Positions 25,009-33,735 of a stretch of DNA of 64,000 nt are shown here, one piece after another (the stretch's first letter is position 1; every line of letters begins with the position of its first letter). This DNA comes from Xylanibacillus composti (GTDB lineage Bacteria; Bacillota; Bacilli; Paenibacillales; K13), in contig NZ_BOVK01000006.1 in the NCBI RefSeq assembly GCF_018403685.1, forward strand, positions 173,648 to 237,647. Reading direction: 5' to 3'. Position numbers and translations under genes: made by a program. The notes under the pieces were generated by a model. The model was not told the DNA's origin. It searched no databases and saw nothing but the letters and a program-made list of their open reading frames with translations.

Positions 25009-26058
25009 TTGTACGGTTATTATATAGGTGCCTCTGTCTTTGACGAAGCAGGGCCGTTAGCCGGCGCCATTCTTACTGTTCTATCGCTGCTGGGGGGAGC
25101 GGCCGTGCTCGACTTGCTGTTAGGAGACCCCCGTCGCATGCCGCATCCCGTCGTCTATATGGGGAAGCTGATCGGTTTCTTGGAATCGCGATGGAATCGG
25201 GGATCGCAGTCGCGCAAAGTCGGGATGGGACTCGTCATGGCTGTCTTTGTGCCCGGTCTGGTCTTTCTTCTGGCATGGCTGCTTGTTACAGCTTGTTACC
25301 GGCTGTCGGGCTGGCTGGGGTTCACAGCAGAAATCCTGCTCGTCTATACGACGATTGCCATGCGCGGCTTGGCAGACGCTGCCTGGGAGGTGAACAAGCC
25401 TTTAAGGGAAGGAAGGCTGCCGGAAGCAAGACGGTCATTGGCGATGATCGTCGGCAGGGATACAGAGCAGCTTGCGGAGTCCGATATTGTGCGCGGCACG
25501 ATTGAAACTGTCGCCGAAAATACATCGGATGGCATCGTCGCCCCCCTGTTCTGGGCTGTCATTGGCGGCGCGCCAGCGGCAATGGCTTATCGCGCTGTCA
25601 ATACATTGGATTCTATGGTAGGTTATAAGCATGATCGCTTTTTGCATTATGGACGGGCTTCTGCCAAACTGGATGATGCGGCCAACTGGCTCCCTGCAAG
25701 GATCACGGCGCTTTGCATGTGGATTGGCGGGGGCATGACGGCATTGCTTGCTCCAGGCAGGCTTGAGCTGAGGTGGGCTGAGGCATGGAAGATCGTACGG
25801 CGAGATGCCCCTAAGCATCCAAGCCCGAACAGCGGTTGGCCCGAGGCGATGGCGGCCGCGCTGCTGGGCGTGCAGTTAGGCGGTCGAAATACATACCATG
25901 GGGTCATATCGAACCGTGCAAGAATGGGCGACCATCTGCATCCGCTCAGATCGGAACATATCCGCTGGACGGTTTGGCTCATGCACGGAGCCTGGATTGT
26001 ATTTATCGGCTTTGCGGCAGTCTTGGCGGCATGGGCGGCTTGGATCACCACGACTTGA
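25009..26058 (+). CDS. cbiB: Adenosylcobinamide-phosphate synthase CbiB
   Basis: CbiB joins cobyric acid and aminopropanol phosphate in the membrane. The 349-residue protein has four to five membrane segments and the family motifs LLGDPRRMPHPVVYMG near the N-terminus, MIVGRDTEQL, ETVAENTSDGIVAPLFW and NTLDSMVGYK. TTG 25009 is chosen because AAAGGAG lies 8 nt upstream; the ATG at 24958 falls within the upstream micropeptide region and has no site. CbiZ (upstream fusion) produces its substrate and CobD (downstream) produces the aminopropanol phosphate. Confidence 0.93.
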   Translation: MYGYYIGASVFDEAGPLAGAILTVLSLLGGAAVLDLLLGDPRRMPHPVVYMGKLIGFLESRWNRGSQSRKVGMGLVMAVFVPGLVFLLAWLLVTACYRLSGWLGFTAEILLVYTTIAMRGLADAAWEVNKPLREGRLPEARRSLAMIVGRDTEQLAESDIVRGTIETVAENTSDGIVAPLFWAVIGGAPAAMAYRAVNTLDSMVGYKHDRFLHYGRASAKLDDAANWLPARITALCMWIGGGMTALLAPGRLELRWAEAWKIVRRDAPKHPSPNSGWPEAMAAALLGVQLGGRNTYHGVISNRARMGDHLHPLRSEHIRWTVWLMHGAWIVFIGFAAVLAAWAAWITTT

Positions 26059-26106
26059 CCGGATTTTCTTATGGAGTTTATCAATATGTCAGCAGGAAAG
26101 GACGGG

Positions 26107-27213
26107 ATGCACATGGAATGGCCGCTGCATGGCGGGCAACCTGATCGCATACGCCAGCTATTTCGCATGCCCGCAGAACAGAAATTGCTCGATTTCAGCG
26201 CCAATATCAATCCGCTCGGTCCGCCCGACTCGGTCAGGCGCTTGTGGCCTGCCTTGCTGGAGCAGATGACCGTGTATCCGGACCCGGACTACAATGAAGC
26301 GGTTGCAGCTGTTGCCGCCCATAGCGGGACGAGTCCGGACCGAGTGCTGCTGACGAACGGAGGGGCGGAGGCGATTTTTCTTGCCGCTCGCTTGCTTGCG
26401 GGAGGTACTGCTCTTATCGTGCACCCGACTTTCGCCGAATACGAGCATGCCTGCGCACATTATCGCGTGCGCACACAATTGTTGATAGCGGAACCGGATC
26501 AGCCGTTCCCTGTGGAAGAGGTCATGCGGCGCTTTTCCGCTGTTGATGGCTTGTTCTTGTGCAGACCGAACAATCCGAGCGGGGAGCTGCTCCCTCGCGA
26601 CTGTATCGTCCGGCTGCTGGAGCACGCTCAACGAACAGAGACCCTGTTGATTGTAGATGAGGCGTTCATCGATTTCGTAGCAGAGCCGGACGCTTCCATC
26701 GTGTCATTGTTGGACGATTTCCCGAATCTCGTATTGACCCGTTCACTGACGAAAATGTATGCGCTGCCGGGTCTTCGTATCGGGTATTCTCTTGCCGAGC
26801 CTCACCTTATCCAACAGATGGCTGCTCATCGGATGCCGTGGAGCGTGAATGGTCCGGCTGCGCTGCTGACGCCCGTCCTGCTGGAGGATGCGAAATTTGC
26901 TTCCCGGACGAGGAAATGGCTTCAGACAGAATTGGAGTGGCTGCGGAGCCGGATGAGGCAATTAAACTTTGCGATGTCTGCCAGCAAGACGAATTTCTAC
27001 TTGCTGCGCGATCCGAATCCTTCATCGGATGCGGCAACCTTGTATGCGTTCTTGCTGGAAGGCGGCATACTGCCACGCCATACGCATACATTCCCCGGGC
27101 TTGAAGGGGCTGCGCTGCGTTTCGCGGTTCGCTCCCGCGAGGAGAATGAGCGCTTGCTGGAGAGGCTGGCCGAATGGCGCTTGCTCCGTCATGCCGCGGA
27201 GGGAATCCGTTGA
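26107..27213 (+). CDS. cobD: Threonine-phosphate decarboxylase
   Basis: A PLP enzyme of the aminotransferase fold that converts L-threonine phosphate to (R)-1-aminopropan-2-ol phosphate, the linker used by CbiB. Key parts are HGGQPDRIRQLF at the N-terminus, LDFSANINPLGPP, the NGGAEAIFL turn, CRPNNPSG, VDEAFIDF and the PLP lysine in TRSLTKMYALPGLRIGY. ATG 26107 has AGGAAAGGA close upstream; ATG 26113 is equally possible, and the far upstream ATG 26071 has no site. Its stop overlaps the TTG start of cobU. Confidence 0.93.
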   Translation: MHMEWPLHGGQPDRIRQLFRMPAEQKLLDFSANINPLGPPDSVRRLWPALLEQMTVYPDPDYNEAVAAVAAHSGTSPDRVLLTNGGAEAIFLAARLLAGGTALIVHPTFAEYEHACAHYRVRTQLLIAEPDQPFPVEEVMRRFSAVDGLFLCRPNNPSGELLPRDCIVRLLEHAQRTETLLIVDEAFIDFVAEPDASIVSLLDDFPNLVLTRSLTKMYALPGLRIGYSLAEPHLIQQMAAHRMPWSVNGPAALLTPVLLEDAKFASRTRKWLQTELEWLRSRMRQLNFAMSASKTNFYLLRDPNPSSDAATLYAFLLEGGILPRHTHTFPGLEGAALRFAVRSREENERLLERLAEWRLLRHAAEGIR

Positions 27214-27758
27214 TTGCATTCGTGTCGGGAGGGGTGCGCTCGGGCAAGAGCGAGGCAGCCGAGCAGCTCGTGCTGCGATGGGGAAAACGGGATTCGCAAA
27301 AAGCATCAGCCGCCTACATTGCAACTGCGCAGCGAACAGACAGTGAAATGAAGCAGCGCATTCAAATCCATCAGGACCGAAGAGGGGATGCTTGGATTAC
27401 TTATGAGCTCTCTGCGGCTTCAGATCTTGGCCGTGTTCTGCGGCGGATCGTGCCAGAGAGTCCGGTGCTCTTGGATTGTGTGACCATCTGGGCGAGTCGA
27501 ATGCTGTTCGAGGAGAATAGGGAACCGGACTCCATCTGCGCATACTGGACGGATTGCTTGCGAGACTGTCGCGACCGCAGGCTGGCGGCGGTCATCGTAT
27601 CCAATGATCTCAATGAAGGAATGCCGATGAGAGACGAGTGGACACAAGTGTATATGCGGTTGCTGGAAAGGCTGCACCGGCTCACGGTGGAAGAGGCGGA
27701 CATAGCTGTGCAGACAATTGTCGGCATTCCGCTTGTATGGAAAGGAGAGCACAGATGA
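27210..27758 (+). CDS. cobU: Adenosylcobinamide kinase / guanylyltransferase
   Basis: CobU phosphorylates adenosylcobinamide and transfers GMP to give adenosylcobinamide-GDP. The P-loop SGGVRSGKS is intact at residues 4-12, followed by YIATAQ and HQDRRG (the guanylylated-histidine region) and LLDCVTIWASRMLF. The usual SNEVGMGIVP loop is replaced by SNDLNEGMP. TTG 27210 is 6 nt after GGAGGG and overlaps the cobD stop (TTGA). A second, degenerate CobU-like gene lies 1.3 kb downstream. Confidence 0.88.
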   Translation: MIAFVSGGVRSGKSEAAEQLVLRWGKRDSQKASAAYIATAQRTDSEMKQRIQIHQDRRGDAWITYELSAASDLGRVLRRIVPESPVLLDCVTIWASRMLFEENREPDSICAYWTDCLRDCRDRRLAAVIVSNDLNEGMPMRDEWTQVYMRLLERLHRLTVEEADIAVQTIVGIPLVWKGEHR

Positions 27759-28522
27759 AGTCAGCGCTGGCCGGATTGTCGGTTGCCCTGCAATTTATGA
27801 CACGCTTGCCGATTCCTTATCGCGGCGAATGGTCGCCGCGCGTGCTCCAGGCCGCTCTGCTCGCATTCGTGCCAGTCGGGCTGCTGATCGGTGCTCTGCT
27901 GGCCGCTTTACAGGCGGCAGGCACAGCTTATTTGCCGCGTCTTGTGATGGATATGGCCATGCTCAGTCTTTGGATTGGCTTGACGGGCGGACTGCATCTG
28001 GACGGATGGATGGATGTGGCGGATGCATCCGCCTCGCAAGGTACGCTGGAACGGCGTAGATCGATCTTGAAGGATCCGCATGCCGGAAGCTTTGCGGTGC
28101 TCGCGCTCTTCATGCTGCTTGGATGGAAGCTGGTGCTGATAGATGTACTGCTGCAAATCGGCCAGTCCCGGCCGATCAGCGAGACTATCGCGCTGTGGTT
28201 GGCCATTCCTGCAGCCGCACGGTTCGCCGCAGTTGTTCTGATGCACAAGGTCCCCCCGTTTAAGCAGGAAGGGCTCGGCTGGCTGTGGAGCCGTCAGGCC
28301 ACAAGCCGCGTAATGCTGCTCTCCTCACTATGGTTCCTGCCGCTTATCATATGGCAGCCTGTTGCGCTCGTACCGCTCGCAGCAGCCGGACTGGTGCTGG
28401 CTTGCTATGCCTGGTGGTGCAAGAAGCGCTTCGGCGGCATGAACGGCGACTTGACCGGCGCATTAATTGAGGGAACGGAATTAGCAGCCTTGTCGGCTGC
28501 CGCGATCTGGGTAACAGGATAG
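27755..28522 (+). CDS. cobS: Adenosylcobinamide-GDP ribazoletransferase (cobalamin synthase)
   Basis: The membrane-bound last-step enzyme that joins adenosylcobinamide-GDP with alpha-ribazole (phosphate) made through CobT. Its 255 residues contain about six membrane helices and the motifs ALQFMTRLPIPY, LTGGLHLDGWMDVADA with the metal-binding Asp residues, KDPHAGSFAV and RFGGMNGDLTGA. The ATG overlaps the cobU stop (ATGA), and AAAGGAG lies 7 nt upstream. Confidence 0.95.
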   Translation: MKSALAGLSVALQFMTRLPIPYRGEWSPRVLQAALLAFVPVGLLIGALLAALQAAGTAYLPRLVMDMAMLSLWIGLTGGLHLDGWMDVADASASQGTLERRRSILKDPHAGSFAVLALFMLLGWKLVLIDVLLQIGQSRPISETIALWLAIPAAARFAAVVLMHKVPPFKQEGLGWLWSRQATSRVMLLSSLWFLPLIIWQPVALVPLAAAGLVLACYAWWCKKRFGGMNGDLTGALIEGTELAALSAAAIWVTG

Positions 28523-28551
28523 GGAAGAAAGGAAGAGGGGAGGAACACGAA

Positions 28552-29049
28552 ATGCTGCTTATTTCCGGAGGCGCTTATGCAGGCAAACGGCGGTACTTGC
28601 GAAGCCGCGAGTCGAATTTGCACTGGCACAGCGCTTACGAGGGCATGCGTCTGGCTGAGTGGCAGCAGGCTTGGCACAGCGCTTCTGATGCCGCAGCTGT
28701 TCTTGTTCTTGAAGGGTGGGAGCAGTGGATCGCAGACGAGTTGCAGCAGGGCAAATCGCCCGCTGTTGTGCGCAAGGAATATGGCGAACTGCTTCAAAGG
28801 TTGAAGCAGCTTGAAGCATCGGAGTTAGGGGAAGCTGCTGCTGACATGTCTTCCGGGCACCGCGTCGTGCTGCTGATGCTCGAAATAGGACGGGGGATCG
28901 TCCCTGTGCTTCCGCTCGAACGTGCGCTTCGGGATGCGGCAGGCTGGCTGCAGCAGGATGCCGCAGCCAGCTGCGGGGAGGCGGTCTATATTTGGCATGG
29001 ATTAGCCAAGGTAATGAAGCCGGTTCTCGGCGAGCCCCAGCTCGACTAG
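28552..29049 (+). CDS. Divergent CobU-like protein
   Basis: A 165-residue protein that reads like CobU from end to end but with changed active-site motifs. The P-loop is SGGAYAGKR (no Ser/Thr after the Lys), the region of the guanylylated His is weak, while the EIGRGIVPVLPLERALRDAAGWLQQ block matches the CobU EVGMGIVP...RDLAG...NQ block, which the first CobU lacks. It may be a degenerate paralogue or a partner subunit. It is the last gene of the riboswitch operon, starting 29 nt after cobS, and its last 48 nt overlap the convergent gene. Confidence 0.7.
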   Translation: MLLISGGAYAGKRRYLRSRESNLHWHSAYEGMRLAEWQQAWHSASDAAAVLVLEGWEQWIADELQQGKSPAVVRKEYGELLQRLKQLEASELGEAAADMSSGHRVVLLMLEIGRGIVPVLPLERALRDAAGWLQQDAAASCGEAVYIWHGLAKVMKPVLGEPQLD

Positions 29050-29850
29050 CAGCGGATCTTGGCCGTCGAAATCGGGATAAATGTCCGGGTGCAGCAGCGA
29101 AGCGGCTTTGGCCAGCCCTGTGAGCAACCGCGGTGAAGGCCGGCAAAATAGCGGCTCGTCCAAAACGTGAATGCGGCCGCTGCGAATCGCCTGTACCGAT
29201 TCGGCGTTCTCCCGGGCTCGGACGAGCTCAAGCTTCACTTGTTCCCGCCGGACGCCAACCCACACCACATGAATAACCTCCGGATTCCTTCTGACTACTT
29301 CCTCCCAGTTCGTTTTGACACTTGCCTCCGCATAATCGGCGAACAGATTTTCTGCTCCTGCGAGCTCGCTGATTTCCGTCAACCAATTGCCGCCCCCGGG
29401 CGAGAATACAGGCTTCGGCCACCACTCCCAATAAACTTTCGGTCGCGCGGTTACCTTGCTTGCCAGATGTGTATAGCGATCGAGGATCCGTCCGAAGGCT
29501 TCCTCTGCACGAATCGCCTGATCCAATACCCCCAAATCTCTGCCTGCTTCCAGCAAATTGTCGCGGATGTCCTGCAGCGATTTCGGATTGAACACCTTAT
29601 GCGCCAGCCCTCTTTCCTGCAATCCCGCCACATTGCGTTCCATGCCCGGCACAGAGAGCGAAGCCAGAATATAGTCCGGCTTGGCCGCCTCCAGCCGGTC
29701 CAAATCGATCGAGAGGTCAGAACCTAGTCTGACGGCATCCGGGTTCACGGCAGGCCAATCGGAGTAGTCGTCCAGAGCTACGATATATGGCTGCAATCCG
29801 AGATAAGCCAACAGCTCCGTATTGCTGGGACACAAGGAAGCGATCCGCAT
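29002..29850 (-). CDS. Cobalamin-binding (BtuF-like) protein without signal peptide
   Basis: A 282-residue helical-backbone metal/corrinoid receptor: MRIASLCPSNTELLAYLGL at the very start, DDYSDWP, RLGSDLSIDLDRLEAAKPDYILA, then GGGNWLTEISELAGAENLFADY and a final LLTGLAKAASLLHP. The fold is that of BtuF, but the protein begins directly with the first strand, so no signal peptide or lipobox exists and a cytoplasmic location is inferred. GAAAGGA precedes ATG 29850. It converges with the CobU-like gene and overlaps it by 48 nt. A role in corrinoid handling is suggested by position. Confidence 0.82.
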   Translation of the reverse strand: MRIASLCPSNTELLAYLGLQPYIVALDDYSDWPAVNPDAVRLGSDLSIDLDRLEAAKPDYILASLSVPGMERNVAGLQERGLAHKVFNPKSLQDIRDNLLEAGRDLGVLDQAIRAEEAFGRILDRYTHLASKVTARPKVYWEWWPKPVFSPGGGNWLTEISELAGAENLFADYAEASVKTNWEEVVRRNPEVIHVVWVGVRREQVKLELVRARENAESVQAIRSGRIHVLDEPLFCRPSPRLLTGLAKAASLLHPDIYPDFDGQDPLLVELGLAENRLHYLG

Positions 29851-29981
29851 TTGTCTGTCATCCTTTCCAGTGGTTTCTTCTATTCTAGCACAACCGGTTT
29901 TGCAGAGATATTGGCAAGCTAGAGGGAACGAAGCAGCGATTGGACGACTGGAAGCAAGTTGGCCCGAGAGAAGATGCTCTT

Positions 29982-30009
29982 TTGCCGAACCCTCGAACTG
30001 GTGTACAAT
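29982..30009 (+). promoter_or_regulatory. Probable promoter of the orphan ABC ATPase gene
   Basis: TTGCCG (29982-29987), 16 nt, then TACAAT (30004-30009), about 38 nt before the start codon, in the divergent region after the BtuF-like gene. Confidence 0.5.
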
Positions 30010-30046
30010 ACCAAGAGGAACTAGTTGAGCGACAGGAGTTGAAGAC

Positions 30047-30781
30047 ATGCTGGTAATCAAGCAGCTGCACAAGAGCTATGAAGACAAACCGGTTTTGAAG
30101 GGAATTGATTTCGCAGTCGCAGAAGGTGAGTTTATTTGCCTGATCGGGGCAAGCGGCAGCGGCAAAACAACGCTCTTTCGGTGTCTGGCGCTGCGGGAGC
30201 GCTGGGACCGGGGGCAGTACCTGTACAAGGGGAATGACCTGGTCAAGCTGAATCCGCTGGCCCGCTGGTGGCAGCGTAGGGATTGGGCCTACATTGAAGA
30301 GAAGGCCGTATTGAATCCAAACAAGACAGCGCTGCAAAATATTTTGGCGAGCCGGACGAAATATATCCCGTTCTGGCGCCGTTTGATCGGCAAGCCGGGT
30401 GTCGATGAGCATGTATTCGCCATGGATTATTTGGAGAAGGTAGGCTTGTTGGATCAAGCCAAGCGCAAAACGGGCAAATTAAGCGGCGGGGAGAAACAGC
30501 GTGTCGCGATTGCCAAAGCTTTGGTTCAGGGCGCGCAAATCGTATTCACAGACGAGCCTGTATCGGGTCTTGATCCGCGTTCGGCAGAAAGTGTCATGAG
30601 CGATTTGAAGCATATGAATGAAAAACAAAAAGTGACGGTGTTTTGCATCATGCACCAGGTTGATCTCGCAGAGAAATTTGCTGACCGCATATTGGGCATG
30701 GCAGACGGCAAAATCGTTCTGGATGTCCGCGGAAGAAGGCTGACCGGGGAAGAAAGAAGAAGCGTTTTAGGCATGGAATGA
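30047..30781 (+). CDS. ABC transporter ATP-binding protein (PhnC-like), orphan
   Basis: A 244-residue ATPase: Walker A GASGSGKTT, signature LSGGEKQR, Walker B IVFTDEP with VSGLDPRS, and a His switch (IMHQVD). Overall it looks like PhnC-type phosphonate importers, but no permease or binding protein is adjacent. At the Q-loop position the sequence reads YIEEKAVLNPNKT, so the usual glutamine appears to be Glu. Ribosome site ACAGGAG precedes ATG 30047. The transported compound, if any, cannot be inferred. Confidence 0.78.
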   Translation: MLVIKQLHKSYEDKPVLKGIDFAVAEGEFICLIGASGSGKTTLFRCLALRERWDRGQYLYKGNDLVKLNPLARWWQRRDWAYIEEKAVLNPNKTALQNILASRTKYIPFWRRLIGKPGVDEHVFAMDYLEKVGLLDQAKRKTGKLSGGEKQRVAIAKALVQGAQIVFTDEPVSGLDPRSAESVMSDLKHMNEKQKVTVFCIMHQVDLAEKFADRILGMADGKIVLDVRGRRLTGEERRSVLGME

Positions 30782-30820
30782 TGCGATTTTTCGATGCTCG
30801 GAATGAGGAGGGCAGGGGCT

Positions 30821-31567
30821 ATGCTGCGTGGAACACCGCTCGTCTTCGCCCATCGCGGCGCATCGGCTGACGCGCCGGAAAATACGATGGCGGCTTTTCG
30901 AATGGCAGTAGAGCAGGGAGCTGACGGGCTGGAGCTGGATATCCATATGAGCCGGGACGGGCATCTGGTCGTCATCCACGACGATACACTGCAGCGAACA
31001 ACCCGGTTAAGAGGGCTCGTTGTCCAGAGGACGGCCGCAGAGCTTGCAAGAGCAGACGCCAGCAAGCGATTTCCGGCCTATAAGGGAGAGCCTGTTCCCA
31101 TGCTGGAGGAGGTGCTCGAGCTGGCGAGGGATGCGGGGCTAAAGATCAACATCGAATTGAAAAGCGGAAAAACGCCTTACCCCTGTATGGAGGAAGAGGC
31201 GGTCAAGCAGGTGCGGCGATATGGTTTGGAGGCGCAAGCGATCTTTTCCTCCTTCGAGCATGAGCGGCTTGTCAAGCTGAAGGCGTTGGCCCCGGACATC
31301 GAGACTGCGGTGCTCTTCAATCGTCGCATGGCCGAACCATCGGCATATGCTTGCTCGCTAGGCGCCGGTTCGCTGCATCCGTATTACCGGCTGGTCACAC
31401 CGGAGATGGTGGCTTCCGCACATCAGCTAGGCTTGGCTGTGCGTCCTTATACCGTAGACGGACCGAGGACGGCCCGCCGATTGGCGAGGATGGGAGTGGA
31501 TGCGATCATTACGAATGTGCCGGCAATCATGCGGGGCATATTGACTTCGCCTCCAAGCAAAAGATAG
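30821..31567 (+). CDS. Glycerophosphodiester phosphodiesterase
   Basis: A 248-residue TIM-barrel enzyme that splits glycerophosphodiesters into glycerol-3-phosphate and an alcohol. The catalytic HRG with PENT (residues about 12-25), LELDIHMSRDGHLVVIHDDTL with the metal-binding Glu/Asp and second His, and INIELK are all present. No signal peptide, so it acts in the cytoplasm. ATG 30821 has AGGAGGG 8 nt upstream; an earlier frame start at 30794 lacks a site. It starts 39 nt after the ABC ATPase gene and may be cotranscribed with it. Confidence 0.92.
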   Translation: MLRGTPLVFAHRGASADAPENTMAAFRMAVEQGADGLELDIHMSRDGHLVVIHDDTLQRTTRLRGLVVQRTAAELARADASKRFPAYKGEPVPMLEEVLELARDAGLKINIELKSGKTPYPCMEEEAVKQVRRYGLEAQAIFSSFEHERLVKLKALAPDIETAVLFNRRMAEPSAYACSLGAGSLHPYYRLVTPEMVASAHQLGLAVRPYTVDGPRTARRLARMGVDAIITNVPAIMRGILTSPPSKR

Positions 31568-31586
31568 GGAGAGAAGGTGGTTTCGG

Positions 31587-32576
31587 ATGTCGCAACTAGG
31601 CGGGAAGCTGGATAAGCCAGTGATTGAAGTTCAGCAGTTGACAAAAGTCTATGGATCTTTCACCGCGGTGGATGGAGTATCTTTCACTGTGAATAAAGGT
31701 GAAATTTTCGGACTCCTTGGTCCGAATGGAGCCGGCAAAACGACGACAATGGAAATGATCCAAGGGCTGCGCAAACCGGACAGCGGCACAGCGATTGTCG
31801 CCGGCTATGATACACGCACCCAGCTGAACGAGGTAAAGGCCGTCATTGGCGTGCAGCTGCAGTCTACCTCCTTGTTCGAATTGCTAAAGGTCAAGGAAAT
31901 CATGCGGATGTATGCCAGCTTCTACAAACATACGCTTCCGATTGAGCCGTTATTGGAGCGGATGATCTTGACAGAAAAGGCGAACAGCCGGATCAAGAAC
32001 CTTTCGGGCGGGCAGAAGCAGCGGCTGGCCATTGCGCTTGCCTTATTGAATGACCCGCAGGTGATCTTTCTGGATGAGCCGACGACAGGCCTGGATCCGC
32101 AGGCAAGGCGGACATTGTGGGATATCGTGCTCGGTTTGAAGGAGCAGGGTAAGACCGTTGTGCTGAGTACGCATTATATGGATGAAGCCCATGTGTTGTG
32201 CGACCGCATTTGTCTGATGGACCAAGGCAAGGTGATAGCCCTGGATACGCCTGCGGCGCTAGTCCGCAGTCTGCAATCACAAAGCGCCATCGAGTTTCGG
32301 CTGGCCGGTGAGAACGGTCTCGCCCTGACTGATGCTATAGACGATGACCGGCAGCGGAGCTTGTCTGGCTGGCTGAACAATGTTAACGGCGTGAAGCAGG
32401 TGGATTTTCGCAAAGACACCATAGTTTTGTATACAGACAATCTGCAGGATGCGCTGATTGACTTTATTCGCCAGGCAGGAGAGCGCCAGCTGACTTTCTT
32501 GGATTTGCAGACGAGGACTTCCTCGCTGGAGGATGTGTTCATACATATGACGGGAAGGAGCCTGCGCGAAGCATGA
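31587..32576 (+). CDS. ABC-2 type exporter, ATP-binding protein
   Basis: A 329-residue ATPase of the drug/lipid exporter class (CcmA/DrrA type). Walker A GPNGAGKTT, Q-loop VQLQ, signature LSGGQKQR, Walker B IFLDEPTTGLDP, and STHYMDEAHVLCDR. The 80 residues after the ATPase core are typical of the DrrA C-terminal domain. AAGGTGG precedes the ATG. Its stop overlaps the permease start (ATGA), so the two form one exporter. Confidence 0.92.
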   Translation: MSQLGGKLDKPVIEVQQLTKVYGSFTAVDGVSFTVNKGEIFGLLGPNGAGKTTTMEMIQGLRKPDSGTAIVAGYDTRTQLNEVKAVIGVQLQSTSLFELLKVKEIMRMYASFYKHTLPIEPLLERMILTEKANSRIKNLSGGQKQRLAIALALLNDPQVIFLDEPTTGLDPQARRTLWDIVLGLKEQGKTVVLSTHYMDEAHVLCDRICLMDQGKVIALDTPAALVRSLQSQSAIEFRLAGENGLALTDAIDDDRQRSLSGWLNNVNGVKQVDFRKDTIVLYTDNLQDALIDFIRQAGERQLTFLDLQTRTSSLEDVFIHMTGRSLREA

Positions 32577-33667
32577 AGGCATACCTGCAACTGACCTGGG
32601 CGCAATTGCTCGTCTTTTCACGCAATCGCGCTGTTATTTTTTTTAGTTTGGTGTTTCCGATTTTGTTGATGCTCGCCCTAGGATCCTTTCTAGGCACGGG
32701 CGGGACGGTGCAAGTGAAGGGCTTTCTCGTAGATCTGGACAAGACCGCGGCTTCGGCTGCACTCGCAGCCGAGCTGCACGAACATGGACTGCTGGATTTG
32801 AAGGACGCTGACCTGCTTTCAGAAGCAGAAGAACGGGTTCGTCAGGATCAGGGAGATCTTATCGCGATCATTCCGGCAGGCTATGGGGAAGAGCTGGCAA
32901 AAGGGACCGCTGCCCGCGCCGAAATACAAGTGCGCTTCGATGATACAAACAGCAATGCGCAAAGTCTTGGCGTGCAAGCCGTGCAGCAAGCGGCCGATGC
33001 TGCCAGCAAGCAAGCGGTCGATTACGAAGCGGTTATTCTGGTGGAGGCGGCCGGTATTGAAGGGCTTGATTTGCGGTATATCGACTTTTTGGTGCCTGGC
33101 ATCGTGGCGATGATGATCATGAATGCCAATTTGAACGGAGTGGCTGGTCAAATCTCGGCATGGCGCGAGCGGGGCATCCTGCGCCGGATGCAGAGCACGA
33201 CCTTAAAGGCTTGGCAGTTTATCGCCGGGCAAATTACGGCGCGGCTGCTGCTTAACGGCTCTCAGGCGCTGATTGTGCTGCTGGTCGGCTACCTCGTATT
33301 CGGCACACAGGTAAACGGCCGTTGGCTGGAGCTCATCTTGTTTGTCATCCTGGGAACGCTGACTTTCATGGCAATCGGCTTTATTATTGCCGGGCTGGCC
33401 AAAAATCCGGAAAGCGCCGGTCCGATTGCCGGATTTATTTCATTCCCGCTGCTGTTTCTCGGAGGCATCTTTTTTCCGATCAGCAATATGCCTGCTTGGC
33501 TTCAGCCAATTGTCCAGCTGATTCCGATCTCGCACCTAACGACAGCAATGCGTGAAATCATGAACATCGGAGCCGGGCTGGCGACACTATGGCCGGAGGC
33601 TTTGCTGCTGAGCGGATGGATGGTGGCCGCCTTTGTCATTGCCAGCCTGACCTTCAGATGGGAGTAA
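32573..33667 (+). CDS. ABC-2 type exporter, permease protein
   Basis: A 364-residue membrane protein: one N-terminal helix (VIFFSLVFPILLMLALGSFLG), a long extracytoplasmic loop to about residue 175, then five membrane helices. The loop plus WRERGILRRMQ coupling helix and the FPLLFLGGIFFPISNMP segment are ABC-2 hallmarks. It partners the ATPase encoded directly upstream. The substrate is unknown; linearmycin/anthracycline-type exporters have the same layout. Confidence 0.9.
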   Translation: MKAYLQLTWAQLLVFSRNRAVIFFSLVFPILLMLALGSFLGTGGTVQVKGFLVDLDKTAASAALAAELHEHGLLDLKDADLLSEAEERVRQDQGDLIAIIPAGYGEELAKGTAARAEIQVRFDDTNSNAQSLGVQAVQQAADAASKQAVDYEAVILVEAAGIEGLDLRYIDFLVPGIVAMMIMNANLNGVAGQISAWRERGILRRMQSTTLKAWQFIAGQITARLLLNGSQALIVLLVGYLVFGTQVNGRWLELILFVILGTLTFMAIGFIIAGLAKNPESAGPIAGFISFPLLFLGGIFFPISNMPAWLQPIVQLIPISHLTTAMREIMNIGAGLATLWPEALLLSGWMVAAFVIASLTFRWE

Positions 33668-33735
33668 CTGACGAACGATGATCCACACAAGCATGCTAAA
33701 GAAAGCCGGTCAATGAACTGGTTTAAGGAGAGATG

